Below are positions 18,319 to 27,022 of a DNA stretch of 64,000 nucleotides, piece by piece. A model generated the notes under the pieces. That model saw nothing but the letters and a program-made list of their open reading frames with translations, did not search any database and was not told the origin of the DNA. A program made the position numbers and the translations under genes. Position 1 is the first letter of the stretch. Each line of letters starts with the position of its first letter. This stretch comes from Pigmentiphaga kullae. Lineage in GTDB: Bacteria > Pseudomonadota > Gammaproteobacteria > Burkholderiales > Burkholderiaceae_B. The DNA lies in the NCBI RefSeq assembly GCF_004216695.1, contig NZ_SGXC01000004.1, positions 271,297 to 335,296 on the forward strand, given 5' to 3'.

Positions 18319-18983
18319 CCTATCCCGTGCTTTCCGCCCTGCTGGCCTATCCCGATGCCGAGATGGTGGCGGCGCTGCCCGAGCTGTGGTCGGCGCTGGC
18401 GCCGGCCGATGCCGCCACGCTGGCGCCGCTGTTCGCGATGATGGAGGGCAAGCCCGACCTGATCGCGCTGCAGGAGGAGTACGTGGCGACCTTCGATCGG
18501 CGCCCGGCCCACTCGCTGCACCTGTTCGAGCATGTCCACGGCGAATCGCGCGACCGTGGACAGGCCATGGTGAACCTGCGCGAGGAATACCTGCGCCATG
18601 GCCTGGAGCCGCGGCCCGGGGAACTGCCGGACTACGTGCCGATGTTCCTGGAGTTCCTGGGCCAGTTGCCCGCGCCGCAGGCCGCGGCCCTGCTGGGCGA
18701 TGCCATCCACGTGCTGGCCCGCATCGGCGAAAAGCTCGACGCGGCGGGCAGTCCGTATGCCCGTGTCTTCGACGTGCTGCGGCGCCTGACCGACGTCCAG
18801 CCCCAGGCTTTGCCCGAGCCGCCCGAGGGCGACCTGGAGGAGGGCATGGTCACGTTCGGGCCCGATGCCGGCCTGACCGAACCGGCCCTGCGCACGCGCG
18901 GCCAGCCGCAGCCGGTGCGCTTCCACGCATCCGATCCGCGGCGCGCGGCGAGCGGGCCCAGCAAGGGAGGAAACCATGGGTGA
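18315..18983 (+). CDS. narJ: nitrate reductase molybdenum cofactor assembly chaperone
   Basis: A 222-residue NarJ-family (TorD-like) chaperone that keeps apo-NarGH open for cofactor insertion before membrane attachment and is not part of the final enzyme. Recognisable features are LSALLAYPDAEM at the N-terminus, LFEHVHGESRDRGQAMV and LPDYVPMFLEFLGQL. Start ATG 18315 overlaps the narH stop. Its 3' end overlaps the narI start by 8 bp. Both overlaps point to translational coupling. Confidence 0.93.
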   Translation: MTYPVLSALLAYPDAEMVAALPELWSALAPADAATLAPLFAMMEGKPDLIALQEEYVATFDRRPAHSLHLFEHVHGESRDRGQAMVNLREEYLRHGLEPRPGELPDYVPMFLEFLGQLPAPQAAALLGDAIHVLARIGEKLDAAGSPYARVFDVLRRLTDVQPQALPEPPEGDLEEGMVTFGPDAGLTEPALRTRGQPQPVRFHASDPRRAASGPSKGGNHG

Positions 18984-19665
18984 CTACCTGCACCACTTCT
19001 TCTTCGCCATCTATCCCTACATCGCGCTGGCGATCTTCCTGCTGGGCAGCCTGGCCCGGTTCGAACGCGGGCAGTACACGTGGAAGAGCGATTCCAGCCA
19101 GTTGCTCAAGCGCGGTACGCTGCGCTGGGGCAGCAATCTTTTCCACATCGGCATCATCTCGCTCTTCTTCACGCACCTGGTCGGCCTGCTGACTCCGCCC
19201 GCCGTCTATCACGCGATGGGCGTTTCCACCGCGTTCAAGCAGACGATGGCGATCGTCGTGGGCGCCATCCTCGGGCTCGTCTGCCTGGCGGGGCTGCTGC
19301 TGCTGATCTGGCGGCGCTGGTCCGAGCCGCGCATCGCCGCGACCTCGCGTTTCTCGGACTGGCTGACTTTGGTCTGGATACTGATCGTCCTGGCGCTGGG
19401 GCTCCTGTCCATCCTGACCTCGATGCAGCACAAGGACGGCGCGGTCATGATCGCGCTGGGCGAGTGGGCGCAGCGCATCGTGACCTTCCGCGGCGGCGCC
19501 GCCGAGGCCATGGCGGGCACGCCCGTCATCTACCACGTGCACATGGTGCTGGGCATGACGCTGTTCGCGATCTTCCCGTTCACGCGGCTGGTGCACGTGT
19601 GGAGCGGATTCGGCTCGGTCGCTTACCTGGGGCGCGCCTGGCAGTTGGTGCGGCCGCGCGGATGA
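18976..19665 (+). CDS. narI: respiratory nitrate reductase gamma subunit (cytochrome b)
   Basis: A 229-residue membrane subunit with five predicted helices. It oxidises quinol and passes electrons through two b haems to NarH. The four expected haem ligands have the E. coli spacing: a His pair 10 residues apart in FHIGIISLFFTHLVG, and a pair 18 apart running from YHVHM to LVHVWS. The ATG lies inside the end of narJ, preceded by AGGAGG. The gene ends just before the parvulin gene. Confidence 0.96.
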   Translation: MGDYLHHFFFAIYPYIALAIFLLGSLARFERGQYTWKSDSSQLLKRGTLRWGSNLFHIGIISLFFTHLVGLLTPPAVYHAMGVSTAFKQTMAIVVGAILGLVCLAGLLLLIWRRWSEPRIAATSRFSDWLTLVWILIVLALGLLSILTSMQHKDGAVMIALGEWAQRIVTFRGGAAEAMAGTPVIYHVHMVLGMTLFAIFPFTRLVHVWSGFGSVAYLGRAWQLVRPRG

Positions 19666-19676
19666 GGGGGGACGGC

Positions 19677-20420
19677 ATGATATCGGTCAACGGCGTCGTC
19701 ATCGACGAGGCGCGCCTGGCGTCGGAGGCCTGGCGTCACCAGGAGGCCGCCGATCCCATGGAAAGCGCCGCGCAGGAACTGGTGCTGCGGGAACTGTTGG
19801 TCCAACGGGCTCGCGCGCTGGGCGTCGGTACGGAAGGCGACGAGGCGGTACGGGCGGTACTGGCGGCGGAGGTGCGCACGCCCAGCGCCGACGAGGCCGC
19901 CTGCCGCCGTTACTACGACATGCACGGCGAGCGCTTCGTAGTCGACGCGTGGGTCGAGGTCGAACACATCCTGTTCCAGCTGACGCCCCGCATCCGCGCG
20001 CCCGCGCTGCGCCATCGGGCCGGCGAGATCCTGCAGGCCCTGGCGCAGGCAGGCCCGGCGGCCTTCGCCGACATGGCGCGGCAATATTCCAACTGCCCCT
20101 CGGCCACAGCTGGCGGCGGGCTGGGCACGATACGGCGCGGCGAAACGGTGCCGGAGTTCGAGGCCGAGGTGTTCGCCATGCCTGCGCATACGCTGCGCGA
20201 GCGGCTGGTCGAGACCCGGTACGGTTTCCACATCGTTCGTACCGGTGCCCGGGACCCGGGCCGCATGCTGGCTTTCGAGGACGCCCGCGCGCGCATCGCC
20301 GAATGGCTGCAGGCCGCCAGCGAGCGCCGCGCCACCCACCAGTACCTGCAATGGCTCGTGGGTCAGGCCGACATCAAGGGGTTGGACATGCAGGGGGCGG
20401 ATTCGCCGCTGCTGCAATAG
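19677..20420 (+). CDS. parvulin-type peptidyl-prolyl isomerase of the nar operon
   Basis: About 247 residues with a C-terminal parvulin rotamase domain: VEHILFQLTPRIR, ADMARQYSNCPSA, GGGLGTIRRGETVPEFE and RYGFHIVRT. No signal peptide is visible, so it should act in the cytoplasm. NifM-like proteins of this type occur in nar operons of pseudomonads and betaproteobacteria and are thought to help fold or assemble the reductase. ATG 19677 follows a G-rich ribosome-binding site; ATG 19662 in the same frame overlaps the narI stop and is an alternative. Followed by narK after 56 bp. Confidence 0.85.
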   Translation: MISVNGVVIDEARLASEAWRHQEAADPMESAAQELVLRELLVQRARALGVGTEGDEAVRAVLAAEVRTPSADEAACRRYYDMHGERFVVDAWVEVEHILFQLTPRIRAPALRHRAGEILQALAQAGPAAFADMARQYSNCPSATAGGGLGTIRRGETVPEFEAEVFAMPAHTLRERLVETRYGFHIVRTGARDPGRMLAFEDARARIAEWLQAASERRATHQYLQWLVGQADIKGLDMQGADSPLLQ

Positions 20421-20476
20421 CGCGTGGTGCGAACGCAGGCGCCGGACGGGGCGGGCCGTCGATCGGGAGAATGCTC

Positions 20477-21727
20477 ATGACGACTCCATTCAAGGCGTAC
20501 TCGGTGCTGTATGCCAGCACCCAGGCCTTCATGGTGTGTTTCGTGGTGTGGATGATGTTCGGCGTGCTGGGCATACAGATACGCGAGGAGCTGGGCCTGG
20601 ATGCCTTCCGTTTCGGCCTGCTCACCTCCACACCCGTGCTGACCGGCGCGGTGTTCCGCCTGCCGCTGGGAATATGGACCGACCGGTTCGGCGGGCGCGT
20701 CGTCATGACCGTGCTGCTGCTGGTCTGCGCGGTGCCGGTCTATCTCGTCAGCTATGCCCAGCAACTCTGGCAGTTCCTGGCGATTGGGCTGTTCCTGGGC
20801 CTCGTGGGCGCTTCGTTCGCGGTGGGCACGCCTTACGTCGCGCGCTTCTTTCCGCCCGAGCGGCGCGGCTTCGCGATGGGATTCTTCGGCGCCGGCACAG
20901 TGGGCGCCGCGGTGAACCTGTTCCTGACGCCGGTGCTGCTTGAGCTCTATGGCTGGCGCACGGTACCCCGGATCTATGCCGTCGCCCTGCTGGCAACCGC
21001 GGCAATCTTCTGGCTGGCCGCGGCGCCGGATCCGGGCGCGGGCAAGAAGGGCGCGGGTTTGCGCGAGTCGTTCGCCGTGCTTCGGAATCCCAAGGTCTGG
21101 AAGTACTGCCAGTATTACTCGATCACCTTCGGCGGCTTCACGGCCTTGTCGCTCTGGATCCCGCAGTACTTCAAGGCCGAGTACGGACTGTCGCTGGCCA
21201 TGGCGGCAGGCCTGGCGGCCGGGTTCTCGTTGCCCGGCTCGGTGCTGCGCGCGGTGGGCGGCGTGCTGGCCGACCGCTTCGGCGCTCACAACACGACCTG
21301 GTGGTGTCTGTGGGTGGCCTGGATCTGCCTGTTCCTGCTGTCCTACCCTGACACCACGCTGGTGATCAAGACGATAGACGGTAGCGCGAATCTGCATATC
21401 TACCTGCCCATGTGGCTGTTCACCGCGTTGCTGTTCGTGCTGGGCATGGTGTTCGCCTTCGGCATGGCATCCACCTTCAAGTACGTGGCGGACGACTTCC
21501 CCGAGAACATGGGGCTGGTGTCCGGCGTCGTCGGGCTGGCGGGTGGATTGGGTGGCTTCCTGCTGCCGCTCATGTTCGGCTTCCTGGCCGACCTGGTGGG
21601 CGTGCGGTCGAGCTGCTTCATGCTGCTCTATGGCGTGGTCTGGGTATCACTGATCATCATGTACCTGTCCGAAGTCCGACGGGTGCAGATCTCGGGCGAG
21701 GTCGTGGGCGCGGCGCCGTCCCGGTAG
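20477..21727 (+). CDS. narK: nitrate/nitrite MFS transporter
   Basis: A 416-residue, 12-helix major facilitator of the nitrate/nitrite porter family. The MFS loop motif is GIWTDRFGGR, and the glycine-rich nitrate-signature-like segments are FFGAGTVGAAVN and GVVGLAGGLGGFLLP. It moves nitrate in and/or nitrite out for the NarGHI enzyme. GGGAG 7 bp before ATG 20477 decides this start over ATG 20471. It is the last gene of the operon, whereas in many relatives narK genes come first. It ends 17 bp from the convergent Rieske gene. Confidence 0.93.
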   Translation: MTTPFKAYSVLYASTQAFMVCFVVWMMFGVLGIQIREELGLDAFRFGLLTSTPVLTGAVFRLPLGIWTDRFGGRVVMTVLLLVCAVPVYLVSYAQQLWQFLAIGLFLGLVGASFAVGTPYVARFFPPERRGFAMGFFGAGTVGAAVNLFLTPVLLELYGWRTVPRIYAVALLATAAIFWLAAAPDPGAGKKGAGLRESFAVLRNPKVWKYCQYYSITFGGFTALSLWIPQYFKAEYGLSLAMAAGLAAGFSLPGSVLRAVGGVLADRFGAHNTTWWCLWVAWICLFLLSYPDTTLVIKTIDGSANLHIYLPMWLFTALLFVLGMVFAFGMASTFKYVADDFPENMGLVSGVVGLAGGLGGFLLPLMFGFLADLVGVRSSCFMLLYGVVWVSLIIMYLSEVRRVQISGEVVGAAPSR

Positions 21728-21744
21728 GCGCCGCGCCTATCGCA

Positions 21745-22806
21745 TCAGGAGGCGGCCGAACGCGGCTCGGGCGCCGTTTCGCGTTCCCGCTCCGCCATGC
21801 GCGCCAGCACCTGGCGGGTCAGCAGCGAGCCGGCGTCGAAGGGTACGCTGACGACACCATGGGCCACCGCGCCGTCCCGCAGGCGATCGTGCAGGGCTTG
21901 CTGCGCCTCCAGCGCGACCACGTCCTGGTCGGCCACTTCCCGTGCGCCGCGGTCCATGCGTTCGAGCGTGGCCGGATCCACGCCTTCCCATTCCAGGGAC
22001 ACCCACGACCAGTAGTGCGTGGCGCCGCAGCCGTCGGGCGTCATGAAATGGGTGGTCGAGAAGGGGTAGCGTCGCTCCGGGACCTTCGAGGCCCAGACAG
22101 CCTGGCGGATGCAGACGGCGGAAGGCGCGCGGAATTCGAAGCGCTGGTCATGGTCCATGGGCGCGCCCAGCGGCAGTCCCATCACGTCCGACCACAACGG
22201 CGGCGTGCTGGATTCGCGCATGATGCGCGTGCTGACCACCGTGTCGCCGTGTTCGCGCGCGCGGGGGATGACGCGGGCCAGTTCCGGATGCCCCTGCTGG
22301 TCGTGGTGGACGTAGGGCACGTGCGAGAAATCCAGCAGGTTCTCGATCAGCAGTTGATAGTGGGCGCGCAGGTGGGCGTAGTACGAGACCTTGGCCGAGC
22401 CGTCCAGCCACGGACAGTCGGGGATGCGAGAGGGATCGGCCAGCGCGGGTTCGCCCGGCCATATCCACAGCATGTCGTGGCGTTCGACCAGCGGGAAGCG
22501 CCGGACGTGCGCGTCGCGCGGGATGCGCGGCGACGAGGGGATGTGGATGCATTCGCCGCTGCTGGCGAACGTGAAGCCGTGGTAGCCGCAGCGGATGTCG
22601 TCGCCCACCAGCGCGCTGCGCGACAAGGGAAACTGCCGGTGCGCGCAGGCATCGAGCAGGGCGACGGGTTCGCCGGCCTCGGTCCGGTACAGCACGACGG
22701 GTGTTCCCAGCAGGTGGCGTCCCAGCAGGGTGCGGCCGACCTCGGCCGAGGTCGCGGCGGCATACCAGGCGTTGCGGATGAGAGGGGAAGTGGACGACGC
22801 GGACAT
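21745..22806 (-). CDS. Rieske non-haem iron oxygenase, vanillate demethylase-like (paralogue 2)
   Basis: A 353-residue oxygenase component. Rieske ligands are Cys54, His56, Cys73 and His76; the catalytic iron site is DFSHVPYVH with His162 and His167. The N-terminus (IRNAWYAAATSAEV) and overall plan match the enzyme at 10624-11679. No reductase gene is adjacent and the substrate is unknown. It lies downstream of a LysR gene and a LivK-type receptor on the same strand, but with its own upstream region carrying a conserved box at 22867-22890. Confidence 0.9.
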   Translation of the reverse strand: MSASSTSPLIRNAWYAAATSAEVGRTLLGRHLLGTPVVLYRTEAGEPVALLDACAHRQFPLSRSALVGDDIRCGYHGFTFASSGECIHIPSSPRIPRDAHVRRFPLVERHDMLWIWPGEPALADPSRIPDCPWLDGSAKVSYYAHLRAHYQLLIENLLDFSHVPYVHHDQQGHPELARVIPRAREHGDTVVSTRIMRESSTPPLWSDVMGLPLGAPMDHDQRFEFRAPSAVCIRQAVWASKVPERRYPFSTTHFMTPDGCGATHYWSWVSLEWEGVDPATLERMDRGAREVADQDVVALEAQQALHDRLRDGAVAHGVVSVPFDAGSLLTRQVLARMAERERETAPEPRSAAS

Positions 22807-22866
22807 GGCGGTGTTTCCGTGAACGGTGGAAAGCCATCACGCTACCGGCGCGCCGCCGCCGCGGCC

Positions 22867-22890
22867 AACGAATAGTGGAAATACCCCGGA
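22867..22890 (-). promoter_or_regulatory. conserved box upstream of Rieske oxygenase 2
   Basis: AACGAATAGTGGAAATACCC, read on the plus strand, lies 61 bp upstream of the oxygenase start. A copy matching at 18 of 20 positions lies 98 bp upstream of the receptor gene at 25149-25168. The LysR gene sits between the two targets. Most likely the binding site of that LysR. Confidence 0.55.
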
Positions 22891-22912
22891 TTCCCGCTGC
22901 AAATGCCCGCGT

Positions 22913-23845
22913 TCAGGCCGGCGGCGCGCCGCCTTCCTGGAACAGTTCCGCGATGGTCCGGCGCAGCCAGGCGTGCCCCAGGTCGCGGTGGAAGCGTTCA
23001 TGCCACTGCTGGGTGATGTCCACCAGCGGCGCCTCGAACGGCAGCGGCAGGAAGCGCACGCCGGGGCTGCCCGCGCAGGCCTGCGCCAGGCTGGCGGGAA
23101 CGGCTACCAGCATGTCGGTGCCGGCGATGATCTCCGGCAGGCCCAGGCCATGGGTCACGCGCAGCACGACCTGGCGGCGCAGGTTGTGTTCGGAGAACAG
23201 CTTGTCGATGACGTCCTCGAAGAACGCGTGGCTACCCACGGCCGGGCGGTACACCACGTGCGGCGCATGCATGTACTGGGCCAGCGTCATCGGGCCCTGG
23301 ATGGCGGGATGGTCGGCCGCCGCCATGCAGACATAGTGGTCGCTGAACAGCTTCTGCCGGTAGAAACCCGCCTGGAAATGCAGGAAGAAGCCCAGCGCGA
23401 GATCGATCTCGCCCGCTGCCATGAGCCGCGGCGCATCGCGTGGCGAGGCCTGCAGGGTAACGAGCTGTACGCCCGGGGCCTCGCGCCGCAGCCGCCCGAG
23501 CAGCCGGGGCAGGAAGACGCGCTGGCCGGTGTCGCTGGCGTACAGGACGTACTGGCGCTGCGACGCGGCGGGCACGAAGTCCTCTCGGTCCTCGATGGCC
23601 TGCCGGATCCTGTCCAGGCCTTCCTGCAGGGACGGCGCCAGGCGTTCGGCCATGGGCGTCGGGCTCATGCCCTGCGGCGTCTTGATGAACAAGGGGTCGT
23701 CGAAGGCGGCGCGCAGCCGGCGCAGCCCGTTGCTGACCGCCGACTGCGTCAGGCCCAGTTCTTCGCCGGCCAGGGTGGTGCTGCCGGTGCGCAGCACCGC
23801 GTCGAAGACGAGCAGCAGATTCAGGTCCAGGGTGTTCAGGTTCAT
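22913..23845 (-). CDS. LysR-family transcriptional regulator (NodD/LinR-like)
   Basis: A 310-residue LysR protein. The N-terminus (LNTLDLNLLLVFDAVL, then LTQSAVSNGLRRLR and DPLFIKTPQGMSPTP) is typical of the NodD/LinR-like subgroup, often associated with aromatic catabolism. It lies between the LivK-type receptor gene (33 bp upstream) and the Rieske oxygenase gene on the same strand. The two near-identical boxes at 22867 and 25149 flank this arrangement and are the probable targets. Confidence 0.9.
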   Translation of the reverse strand: MNLNTLDLNLLLVFDAVLRTGSTTLAGEELGLTQSAVSNGLRRLRAAFDDPLFIKTPQGMSPTPMAERLAPSLQEGLDRIRQAIEDREDFVPAASQRQYVLYASDTGQRVFLPRLLGRLRREAPGVQLVTLQASPRDAPRLMAAGEIDLALGFFLHFQAGFYRQKLFSDHYVCMAAADHPAIQGPMTLAQYMHAPHVVYRPAVGSHAFFEDVIDKLFSEHNLRRQVVLRVTHGLGLPEIIAGTDMLVAVPASLAQACAGSPGVRFLPLPFEAPLVDITQQWHERFHRDLGHAWLRRTIAELFQEGGAPPA

Positions 23846-23878
23846 GGCCCGGCGGCTGCCTTCAGGGCATGCCCGCCG

Positions 23879-25051
23879 TCAGCGCATGGTACATCCATCG
23901 TGGTAGGCGTCCTGGACTCCCTTCATCGGGGTTTCCACGGTCTTGAGGGCGACCTGGTTCTCGCCGTCGCGCACGACCTGGAACACATGCAGGTCCTGGA
24001 TGGGGAAATGGTTGTTGCCGAACTTGAAGTTGCCGCGCACCGAGTCGAAGCGGGCCGCCTTGAGCGCCGCCATGAAAGCGGGCTTGTCCGCGACGTTGCC
24101 CTTGACCGCGCCGATCGCCGTGTCCAGCAGCCGCGCCGCGTCGTAGCTGGTGGCGGCATATTCCGACGGGGTGCGGCCATAGGCGGCCTCGAAGGCGGAC
24201 ACGAAGCGGCGGTTCGCCTCGGCCGGCAGGTCGGGGCCCCAGGTGCTGCCTAGCAGGACGCCCAGCGCCGCTTCGCGCAGCGCGGGCAGCGACACGCCGT
24301 CGACCACCGCGACGGACATCAGCGGGGTGCGCTCGGCCAGCCCCAGCTGGCGGTACTGGCGGACAAAGTTCACGCCGGGGCTGCCCGGGTAGAACGCGAA
24401 GACCGCGTCGGGCTTGTGGGCCGCGACGCGCGACAGCTCGGCCGAGAAATCGAACTGGTCGAGCGGCGTGTGGATCTCTTCCACGACCTCGTTCTTGAAA
24501 TAGCGCCGGAATCCGGCCAGCACGTCCTTGCCCGCCTGGTAGTTGGGCGCCATCATGACCACGCGCCTGTAGCCGCGCTGCGTCGCGTACTTGCCCAGCA
24601 CCTCTGCCTGCTGGTCGCCCTGGCGCGACACGATGAACTGGTAGGGCGAGCACTTGTCGCCGGCGATCGGCGAAGGCCCGGCGTTCGTGCCGATGACGAA
24701 GACCTCCCGCCGCGTGGCCAGCGGCTGCACCGACATCATGATGTTCGAGAATGTGATGCCGGCGATGATGGGCACCTTATCCTTCTCGATCAGCTTGCGC
24801 GCGACCTGGACCGCCACGTCGGGCTTGAGCTGCGTGTCTTCCCGCAGCACTTCCACGGGGACGCCGCCCAGCTTGCCGCCGGCCTGCCGGATGCCCAGCA
24901 TGAAGCCGTCGTACATGTCCTGGCCGAGGCCGGCCTGGGGGCCGGAAAATTCGCCCAGGAAGCCGATCTTCACCGGGGCCTGGGCGAAGGCGGGCAGGGT
25001 ACAGGCGACGGCCAGCAGCGCGGCGGCCGGAAGGGCTTTCAAGGGCATCAT
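23879..25051 (-). CDS. LivK-type ABC transporter substrate-binding protein (paralogue 2)
   Basis: About 390 residues with a signal peptide ending PAFAQA before PVKIGFLGEFSGPQA. It is clearly related along its whole length to the receptor at 11682-12842, with shared blocks including LGGV, LRED, FSN.MM, GTNAGPSPI and APNYQAGKD. The two cysteines (DKCSP and the C-terminal DGCTMR) are also kept. The start is ATG 25051 or 25048, because GGAG lies just before this ATG pair; the open frame to 25129 is unlikely to be coding. No ABC permease or ATPase is nearby. Confidence 0.9.
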   Translation of the reverse strand: MMPLKALPAAALLAVACTLPAFAQAPVKIGFLGEFSGPQAGLGQDMYDGFMLGIRQAGGKLGGVPVEVLREDTQLKPDVAVQVARKLIEKDKVPIIAGITFSNIMMSVQPLATRREVFVIGTNAGPSPIAGDKCSPYQFIVSRQGDQQAEVLGKYATQRGYRRVVMMAPNYQAGKDVLAGFRRYFKNEVVEEIHTPLDQFDFSAELSRVAAHKPDAVFAFYPGSPGVNFVRQYRQLGLAERTPLMSVAVVDGVSLPALREAALGVLLGSTWGPDLPAEANRRFVSAFEAAYGRTPSEYAATSYDAARLLDTAIGAVKGNVADKPAFMAALKAARFDSVRGNFKFGNNHFPIQDLHVFQVVRDGENQVALKTVETPMKGVQDAYHDGCTMR

Positions 25052-25148
25052 CGTCTCCATCATTCTGGGCGGCTCGCGGCCGTTCTTCCAGCGCCCGAGC
25101 GGGGGGCACCGGCCAGGAGACGGTATCACCGGCGTCCGGGCGGAATCT

Positions 25149-25170
25149 AACGAATAGCGTAAATACCCGG
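25149..25170 (-). promoter_or_regulatory. conserved box upstream of LivK-type receptor 2
   Basis: AACGAATAGCGTAAATACCC, 98 bp upstream of the receptor start, matches the box at 22867 at 18 of 20 positions. The rest of this 154-bp gap shows no other clear signal. Confidence 0.55.
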
Positions 25171-25205
25171 CATTTACCGGGGAAATGCGCGCGGCGCCGG
25201 CGAGC

Positions 25206-25805
25206 CTATCCGCGGGCCAGCAACGCCGCCAGTTGCTCGTGCAACTGCTGCAGCTTCGCCCGTTCGACCAGCAGGAGCCCGCGGGTCTCGATCTTGTCGC
25301 CAGCCTCCTGGCGCGGGGCCGCCGGCTGCCCCGACGCGGCTTCCTCCCGCGCCAGCATGGCCTGCGAATGCGCGGTCAATTGCGCGACGCATTCGAGGAA
25401 CAGGCCGCGGCGGGGGGCGGGCAGTCCGTCCAGCCATTCGGCGTTGCGCTCGACCGCGTCGTCGTGGATGCGCGCGTGCATGTCCACGCCCTGGGGCGTC
25501 AGGAGCAGATAGAACGAACGCTTGTCGGCAGGATCGTCGCAGCGTTCGAGCAGCCCGCGTTCTTCCAGCCTGGCGACCAGGCGGCTGCCATGGCTCTTGT
25601 CCAGTCCGAGTTCGGCGCACAGCCGGCGCAGCGAGATGGGCGCCTGCGCGCCGACGATGCCCAGGACATGGCACTCGACGCTGCGCAGCCCGAAGCGGCG
25701 CTGGTGCCGCAGTTCGTTGCGGCTGGCCACGAGCGCGGCCAGCATCTCGAGCTGGAATGCCGGCAGGGTCTTGAAGGATGCGAGCTTCTTCTTGGCGACG
25801 GGCAT
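25206..25805 (-). CDS. MarR-family transcriptional regulator
   Basis: About 199 residues. The winged-helix part runs from ISLRRLCAELGLDKSHGSRLVARLEERGLLER to DPADKRSFYLLLTPQG, the MarR signature. A longer C-terminal tail than usual (about 50 residues) ends in a leucine-rich helix. ATG 25805 gives MPVAKKKLASF; longer in-frame starts lack support. It is divergent from a Bug receptor gene, with a good sigma-70-like promoter and an inverted repeat between them, and is probably a repressor of that operon. Confidence 0.87.
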   Translation of the reverse strand: MPVAKKKLASFKTLPAFQLEMLAALVASRNELRHQRRFGLRSVECHVLGIVGAQAPISLRRLCAELGLDKSHGSRLVARLEERGLLERCDDPADKRSFYLLLTPQGVDMHARIHDDAVERNAEWLDGLPAPRRGLFLECVAQLTAHSQAMLAREEAASGQPAAPRQEAGDKIETRGLLLVERAKLQQLHEQLAALLARG

Positions 25806-25875
25806 GGTGAAGGCAGGAAGGCGAAACGCCAATGATAGGGGGTGGCCGCAGGTGGCGGACGGATTTCGCACATCG

Positions 25876-25904
25876 TTGACAATGCAATGATATGTAGTTA
25901 ATTT
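25876..25904 (+). promoter_or_regulatory. sigma-70-like promoter for the Bug/Rieske operon
   Basis: TTGACA (25876-25881), a 17-bp spacer and TAATTT (25899-25904) match the housekeeping consensus well in an AT-rich stretch 70 bp before the Bug start. An inverted repeat lies just downstream, where a repressor would block transcription. Confidence 0.5.
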
Positions 25905-25906
25905 TA

Positions 25907-25925
25907 ATATCGTTGTTTTTGATAT
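25907..25925. promoter_or_regulatory. inverted repeat, MarR operator candidate
   Basis: ATATC-N9-GATAT is a perfect 5-bp inverted repeat placed just after the -10 at 25899. It fits repression by the divergent MarR gene at 25206-25805. The arms are short, so confidence is modest. Confidence 0.35.
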
Positions 25926-25974
25926 AAATAGGGCCGTGGCGGATCATCGCGCTCCAGGCCCGGAGGAGACGACC

Positions 25975-26997
25975 ATGTCCTGTATCCGCCGTGGCTGGCA
26001 AGCCCGCGCCCGCGTCGCCGCGCGGGGGCTCGCCGCCGTCGCGCTCGCCTTGTTCTCGACCACCGCCGCCCAGGCCCAGCCATCTGGCGCGAGCGGCTTT
26101 CCCGCGCGCCCGGTGCGCATCATTCCCTACGGACCGGGCGGCAGCCCGATCGATCTGCTGGCCCGGGCCTATGCCGAACAGCTGCGGCAGGCCTGGGGCC
26201 AGCCGGTGGTGGTGGACCCCAAGCCCGGCGCCAGCGGCATCCTGGCCGCCGACGCGGTCGCCAAGGCGCCGCCGGACGGCTACACGCTGCTCATCACCCT
26301 GCAGACCACGCACATCAACAATCCCATTCTTCACGACAAGCTGCCCTATGACGCCGCCAGGGATTTCCAGCCGCTGTCCCAGCTCGCCATCGGCTCGGGT
26401 CCGGTGCTGGTGGCCGCCGCCTCGGCGCCGTACTCGAACCTGGCCGAGCTGGCGGCCTATGCCAAGAAGCACCCCAGCCTGACCTACGGCACCTGGGGCA
26501 CCGGCACGATCGCCCATCTGTTCGGCGAACTGCTCAGGCACGAAGCCATCCCCGGGCTGATACACGTGCCCTACAAGACGGAATCCATCGCCCACCAGGA
26601 CATGGAGGCGGGCCGGCTGGACCTGGCCTGGGCCAATCCGGGCACCGCCCGCAACATGTCGCAGGCGGGCAAGATGAAGGTCCTGGGCGTGCCGGGGCGG
26701 CAGCGCGCGCCCATTCTCGCGGCCGTTCCCACGTTTCTCGAACAGGGCTTCAAGGGTTTCGAACTCGAAGGGTGGATAGGCGCCTACGCGCCCGCGGGCA
26801 TCCCGCCCGCCGTGCGCGACAGGCTCGTGGCCAGCCTGCAGGCGGCCACCCGCACGGACGACGTGCGCACGCGCATCGTCGACATCGGCTTCCAGCCGGT
26901 GGCCAACCGGCCCGACGAATTCACGGCCAATGCCCGCGCCGACTACGCCCGCTTCAAGCAGCTGGTGGATGCCGCCGGGGTGACGCTGAAGAACTGA
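25975..26997 (+). CDS. Bug-family (TctC-like) periplasmic solute receptor
   Basis: A 340-residue receptor with a long signal peptide (about 35 residues, twin Arg and Ala-rich, ending AAQAQ). Family blocks are VRIIPYGPGGSPIDLLAR, KPGASGILAADAVAKAPPDGYTLLI and HVPYKTESIAHQDMEAGRLD. GGAGGAG ends 6 bp before ATG 25975, fixing the start. It is followed after 25 bp by a phthalate-type Rieske oxygenase and probably collects its substrate. No tctAB genes are present. Confidence 0.92.
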   Translation: MSCIRRGWQARARVAARGLAAVALALFSTTAAQAQPSGASGFPARPVRIIPYGPGGSPIDLLARAYAEQLRQAWGQPVVVDPKPGASGILAADAVAKAPPDGYTLLITLQTTHINNPILHDKLPYDAARDFQPLSQLAIGSGPVLVAAASAPYSNLAELAAYAKKHPSLTYGTWGTGTIAHLFGELLRHEAIPGLIHVPYKTESIAHQDMEAGRLDLAWANPGTARNMSQAGKMKVLGVPGRQRAPILAAVPTFLEQGFKGFELEGWIGAYAPAGIPPAVRDRLVASLQAATRTDDVRTRIVDIGFQPVANRPDEFTANARADYARFKQLVDAAGVTLKN

Positions 26998-27022
26998 ACC
27001 CAGGACACGAGGACGAGGAACC

